Positions 7,293 through 10,174 of a stretch of DNA of 10,174 nt are shown in pieces; position 1 is the first letter of the stretch; each line of letters starts with the position of its first letter. Origin of the DNA: Sphingobacteriaceae bacterium (lineage in GTDB: Bacteria > Bacteroidota > Bacteroidia > B-17B0 > Aurantibacillaceae); contig JAHEYE010000111.1 in NCBI GenBank assembly GCA_023251695.1, positions 1 through 10,174 on the forward strand, written 5' to 3'. The notes under the pieces are model-generated. The model saw only the letters and a list, made by a program, of their open reading frames with translations, had not been told where the DNA came from and did not search any database. A program made the position numbers and the translations under genes.

Positions 7293-7763
7293 TTAATTCA
7301 ATTTTGCCAAACACGCTTTCATATTTTCGTAATTCGGCTGGTCTGCTGATTTCTCCAATATTTCTGCGTATTGAATTTTACCGCCTTTATCAACCACGAA
7401 TGCCGATCGTTTGCTTACACCTTTCATTCCTAAAATAAATTCTTCATACAAACACCCGTAAGCTGTTGAAGCGGTTTTATTAAAATCGGATATTAATTCG
7501 AAATTTAAGTTCTGTGCTTCTTTGAATTTTCCCAATACAAACGGACTGTCGATAGAAATACCCAAAATTACCGCATTCAAGTTCTGATAGATGCTTAATT
7601 CATCACGCATATGACAAAGCTCAGTTGTACAGGTGCCGGTAAATGCCAGCGGGAAAAATAATACCACCACATTTTTGCCCTTGTAATCCGATAAGGCAAT
7701 TTCCTTCTTTTCAGGGTTATACAGTTTAAAATCAGGGGCTGTGTCGCCAATTTTGAGACTCAT
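7293..7763 (-). CDS. thiol peroxidase of the peroxiredoxin family (AhpE/BCP-like)
   Basis: It reduces hydrogen peroxide or organic peroxides through a reactive cysteine in the cytoplasm. The 156-residue protein has the thioredoxin-like peroxiredoxin fold: GDTAPDF (6-12), then the active site FFPLAFTGTCTTELC (36-50) with P38, T42 and peroxidatic C45, and a conserved-type Arg at 119 in SKRSAFVVD. The PLAFTG wording is that of the AhpE group, usually described as one-Cys. Here C50 lies five residues after C45, as in atypical two-Cys BCP/PrxQ enzymes, so an internal disulfide is plausible. C104 and C151 are further thiols. The ATG at 7761-7763 gives the typical N-terminus. It is the first gene of the run leading to rnhB and is transcribed away from katG, 179 bases apart, which suggests that both respond to peroxide. 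Confidence 0.92.
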   Translation of the reverse strand: MSLKIGDTAPDFKLYNPEKKEIALSDYKGKNVVVLFFPLAFTGTCTTELCHMRDELSIYQNLNAVILGISIDSPFVLGKFKEAQNLNFELISDFNKTASTAYGCLYEEFILGMKGVSKRSAFVVDKGGKIQYAEILEKSADQPNYENMKACLAKLN

Positions 7764-7942
7764 ACGCTTTATTTTTTAAATTAAATTTTATTTGATTTTA
7801 GTGCGTTTTAGCAAAGTAAATCATAATTTAGTAACCCCGATTCATATTTGAATAAAACTTAATAAAATATGTCAACACGGGCAGCTACGCTGAGGTCCTG
7901 ACGGCATCAGGATGACAATGTAAAAAAATAAAATTTAGAACT
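7764..7942. promoter_or_regulatory. divergent control region between peroxiredoxin and katG
   Basis: This 179-base stretch must hold the promoters for both peroxide-defence genes. On the minus strand TTACTTTG (7819-7812) is one base from the -7 consensus and would give a peroxiredoxin leader of about 40 bases, but I see no matching -33. For katG no convincing promoter is visible; CATATTTG (7843-7850) is one base off consensus without a partner. A 5-4-5 inverted repeat, ATTCA-TATT-TGAAT (7840-7853), lies near the middle and could be an operator. No recognisable OxyR or PerR site was found. The katG-proximal part contains the GC-rich repeat-like element at 7870-7917. Confidence 0.45.
7870..7917. 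repeat. 48-base dispersed-repeat-like element with inverted ends and hairpins
   Basis: The element starts TGTCA and ends TGACA (inverted ends) and is clearly richer in G+C than its surroundings. It contains a hairpin TCCTGA-CGGCA-TCAGGA (7896-7912) and a smaller one CAGC-TAC-GCTG (7882-7892). On the minus strand it begins TGTCATCCTGA, loop, TCAGGA, CCTC, which resembles the short intergenic repeats scattered through many bacterial genomes. Only this one copy is in the window, so repetition is inferred. It ends 25 bases before the katG ATG and may lie in the katG leader. Confidence 0.5.
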
Positions 7943-10123
7943 ATGAGCAATACAGAAAGCAAATGTCCTTTTGGTCACGGACAAAAAAAAGAAACCGCAG
8001 GTGGTGGAACAGCGAATAAAGACTGGTGGCCGAACCGATTAAATTTAGGAATCCTTAAGCAACATTCCAGTTTATCCGATCCAATGGATAAAGGTTTTAA
8101 TTATGCTGCCGAATTTAAAAAACTAGATTTAAAAGCAATTAAAAAAGATGTTTTTGATGTAATGACCAATTCACAAGATTGGTGGCCGGCAGATTACGGA
8201 CATTATGGTCCGTTGTTTATACGTATGGCATGGCACAGTGCGGGTACTTACAGAATTTCTGATGGGCGTGGTGGTGCAGGTACAGGCAATCAGCGTTTTG
8301 CTCCTGTAAACAGCTGGCCCGATAATGGTAATTTAGATAAAGCCCGTTTTTTATTATGGCCAATTAAACAAAAATACGGTAACAAAATTTCGTGGGCCGA
8401 TTTAATGATTTTAGCAGGCAACTGTGCTTTAGAATCCATGGGTTTCAAAACTTTCGGATTCGCAGGAGGCAGAGCAGATATTTGGGAACCGGAACAAGAT
8501 ATTAATTGGGGAAATGAACATGAATGGCTGGGTGAGAAACGTTACAGCGGCGACCGTCAGCTCGACGATCCTCTTGCCGCAGTACAGATGGGATTGATTT
8601 ATGTAAATCCGCAAGGACCGAACGGAAATCCTGATCCTTTAGCGTCCGCCAAAGATATCCGCGAAACATTCCGTCGTATGGCCATGAATGATGAAGAAAC
8701 GGTTGCGTTGGTTGCAGGCGGACACACATTCGGAAAAGCGCATGGCGCAGGTGATGCTGCTCTTGTTGGAGCTGATCCCGAAGGTTCAAGCATTGAAGAA
8801 ATGGGAATGGGATGGAAAAATAATTTTGGTTCCGGAAAAGGCGGCGATGCAATTACCAGCGGCATTGAAGGCGCATGGAAACCAAATCCAACCAAATGGG
8901 ATAACGGTTATTTCGAAACTTTATTTAAATACGATTGGAAATTATCCAAGAGTCCGGCAGGTGCACATCAATGGACGCCAACGGATGCAAGTGCAAGCAA
9001 AACAGTTATTGATGCGCATGATAAAAACAAAACGCATGCGCCAATGATGACTACTGCTGATCTGGCTTTAAAAATGGACCCTATCTATGGTCCTATCTCA
9101 AAACGTTTTTATGAAAATTTTGATCAATTTGCAGATGCATTTGCAAGAGCCTGGTATAAATTAACGCACCGCGACATGGGACCAATTGCGCGTTATTTAG
9201 GGAGTGAAGTTCCTAAAGAAGTTTTAATTTGGCAAGACCCTGTTCCTGCGGGAAAAAACGAATTGAACGATAACGACCTTGCTGCTTTAAAAGAAAAAAT
9301 TTTAGGAAGTGGCCTCTCTATTTCGCAATTAGTTTCAACAGCATGGGCTTCGGCTTCAACTTTCCGCAGTTCAGATAAACGCGGCGGCGCGAACGGTGGA
9401 CGTATCCGATTAGCTCCGCAAAATAATTGGGAAGCGAATAATCCCGCGCAATTGAAAAAAGTTTTATCGGCTTTAGAAACGATTCAAAAAGGATCTGCGA
9501 AAAAAGTTTCGATGGCGGATTTAATTGTGTTAGGCGGCTGCGCTGCAATTGAAAAAGCGGCAAAAAATGTAGGGCATAATATTAGTGTTCCGTTTACAGG
9601 CGGCAGAGGTGATGCAATTGCAGAACAAACCGATGTGGAATCATTTGCAGTATTGGAGCCGAAAGCTGACGGATTCAGAAATTACAGAAATGCAAAATGT
9701 ACTTCGGTTACTGAAGAAATGTTAGTTGATAAAGCACAACTACTAAATTTGACTGCACCGGAAATGACAGTTTTAGTTGGAGGTCTGAGAGCATTGAACG
9801 CAAATCATGACGGCTCTAAACATGGTATTCTTACAAGCAAGCCTGAAACACTGACCAATGATTTCTTTGTGAATTTATTGGATTTAGGAACAACATGGAA
9901 AGCAACCAACGATACAGGAGAAATTTTTGTAGGATCAAGCCGCAAAACAGGAGAGCCTAAATGGTCGGCGACCAGAGCAGATTTAATTTTTGGTTCTAAT
10001 TCAGAACTCCGTGCCATTTCAGAAATTTATGCCTGCAGCGATTCGAAAGATAAATTTGTAAAAGATTTTATCGCCGCCTGGGTTAAGGTTATGAATCTTG
10101 ATAGATTTGATATTGCTAATTAA
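7943..10123 (+). CDS. katG: catalase-peroxidase
   Basis: KatG is a heme enzyme that destroys hydrogen peroxide by catalase and peroxidase activities. The 726-residue protein is of normal length with both halves of the duplicated plant-type peroxidase fold. In the N-terminal heme domain the distal triad R94, W97, H98 is in IRMAWHSAGTYR. The Trp-Tyr-Met adduct needed for catalase activity is complete: W97, Y220 (GLIYVNPQGP) and M246 (RRMAMND). The proximal heme ligand is H261 in AGGHTFGKAHG, with W312 and D373 behind it. R410 in THRDMGP matches the mobile arginine switch, and S306 corresponds to Ser315 of the Mycobacterium tuberculosis enzyme. The C-terminal half (about 435-726) is the usual heme-free copy, starting near QLVSTAWASASTFR. 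No signal peptide; cytoplasmic. ATG at 7943 gives the typical MSNTESKCPFGHG start. It is divergent from the peroxiredoxin gene. No damage is seen. Confidence 0.97.
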   Translation: MSNTESKCPFGHGQKKETAGGGTANKDWWPNRLNLGILKQHSSLSDPMDKGFNYAAEFKKLDLKAIKKDVFDVMTNSQDWWPADYGHYGPLFIRMAWHSAGTYRISDGRGGAGTGNQRFAPVNSWPDNGNLDKARFLLWPIKQKYGNKISWADLMILAGNCALESMGFKTFGFAGGRADIWEPEQDINWGNEHEWLGEKRYSGDRQLDDPLAAVQMGLIYVNPQGPNGNPDPLASAKDIRETFRRMAMNDEETVALVAGGHTFGKAHGAGDAALVGADPEGSSIEEMGMGWKNNFGSGKGGDAITSGIEGAWKPNPTKWDNGYFETLFKYDWKLSKSPAGAHQWTPTDASASKTVIDAHDKNKTHAPMMTTADLALKMDPIYGPISKRFYENFDQFADAFARAWYKLTHRDMGPIARYLGSEVPKEVLIWQDPVPAGKNELNDNDLAALKEKILGSGLSISQLVSTAWASASTFRSSDKRGGANGGRIRLAPQNNWEANNPAQLKKVLSALETIQKGSAKKVSMADLIVLGGCAAIEKAAKNVGHNISVPFTGGRGDAIAEQTDVESFAVLEPKADGFRNYRNAKCTSVTEEMLVDKAQLLNLTAPEMTVLVGGLRALNANHDGSKHGILTSKPETLTNDFFVNLLDLGTTWKATNDTGEIFVGSSRKTGEPKWSATRADLIFGSNSELRAISEIYACSDSKDKFVKDFIAAWVKVMNLDRFDIAN

Positions 10124-10126
10124 AAA

Positions 10127-10160
10127 GGTACGTTTACCGTTGATTGCATTACCAATGCAG
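10127..10160 (+). terminator. possible stem-loops after katG
   Basis: Just after the katG stop there is a weak GGTA-CGTT-TACC (10127-10138), then a perfect six-pair stem TGCATT-ACC-AATGCA (10145-10159). No T-run follows; the next bases are GCCTGATTAATTAAT. The position suits a transcript end, but these stems are short and AT-rich and are not a canonical intrinsic terminator. Confidence 0.3.
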
Positions 10161-10174
10161 CCTGATTAATTAAT

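Noticed and set aside
7778..7788. AAATT-A-AATTT palindrome in the peroxiredoxin leader
   Set aside because: It is made only of A and T in a very AT-rich stretch, so chance symmetry is expected.
7869..7901. Ten-codon frame ATG...TGA before katG that could be a leader peptide
   Set aside because: It lies across the repeat-like element, shows no attenuator logic or codon run, and is short enough to be chance.
8429..8895. Several minus-strand frames and one plus-strand frame inside katG
   Set aside because: katG is intact with all active-site residues; these frames overlap one another and read like out-of-frame translation.

Overview
The window looks like ordinary chromosome from an AT-rich member of the Bacteroidota. 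Three things point there. PurM (2753-3955) is the roughly 400-residue form I recognise from Bacteroides and relatives. A textbook Bacteroidota sigma-factor promoter (TTTG, 18 bases, TAAATTTG on the minus strand) drives the gene at 2587-2180. Ribosome binding sites are essentially absent, and two genes must start at TTG. I cannot place it below phylum.

Layout from left to right: the 3' end of an unidentified gene (1-109, +) overlaps a membrane glycosyltransferase of family 2 (102-1412, +). This runs tail to tail into a two-gene minus-strand unit, a small secreted protein of unknown function (2587-2180) followed by mqnA for menaquinone synthesis by the futalosine route (2162-1407). purM (2753-3955, +) is divergent from that unit. 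purM then converges on a second minus-strand run: peroxiredoxin (7763-7293), rnhB for RNase HII (7255-6656), and a large membrane-anchored, envelope-facing protein with a probable C-terminal beta-propeller (6575-3972). katG (7943-10123, +) is divergent from the peroxiredoxin. No RNA gene, CRISPR array, insertion sequence or phage gene is visible.

Functionally this is mostly housekeeping: purine synthesis, quinone synthesis, removal of ribonucleotides from DNA, and peroxide defence. The clearest functional grouping is the head-to-head pair of peroxide-removing enzymes (peroxiredoxin and catalase-peroxidase), which share a 179-base intergenic region.

I did not find a new defence or biosynthetic system. 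The items most worth a second look are: a compact 48-base repeat-like element with TGTCA/TGACA ends and an internal hairpin in front of katG; the uncharacterised 867-residue anchored propeller protein; the unknown secreted protein upstream of mqnA; two enforced TTG starts; and a promoter inside the longest reading frame at 2659-2180 that shortens that gene.
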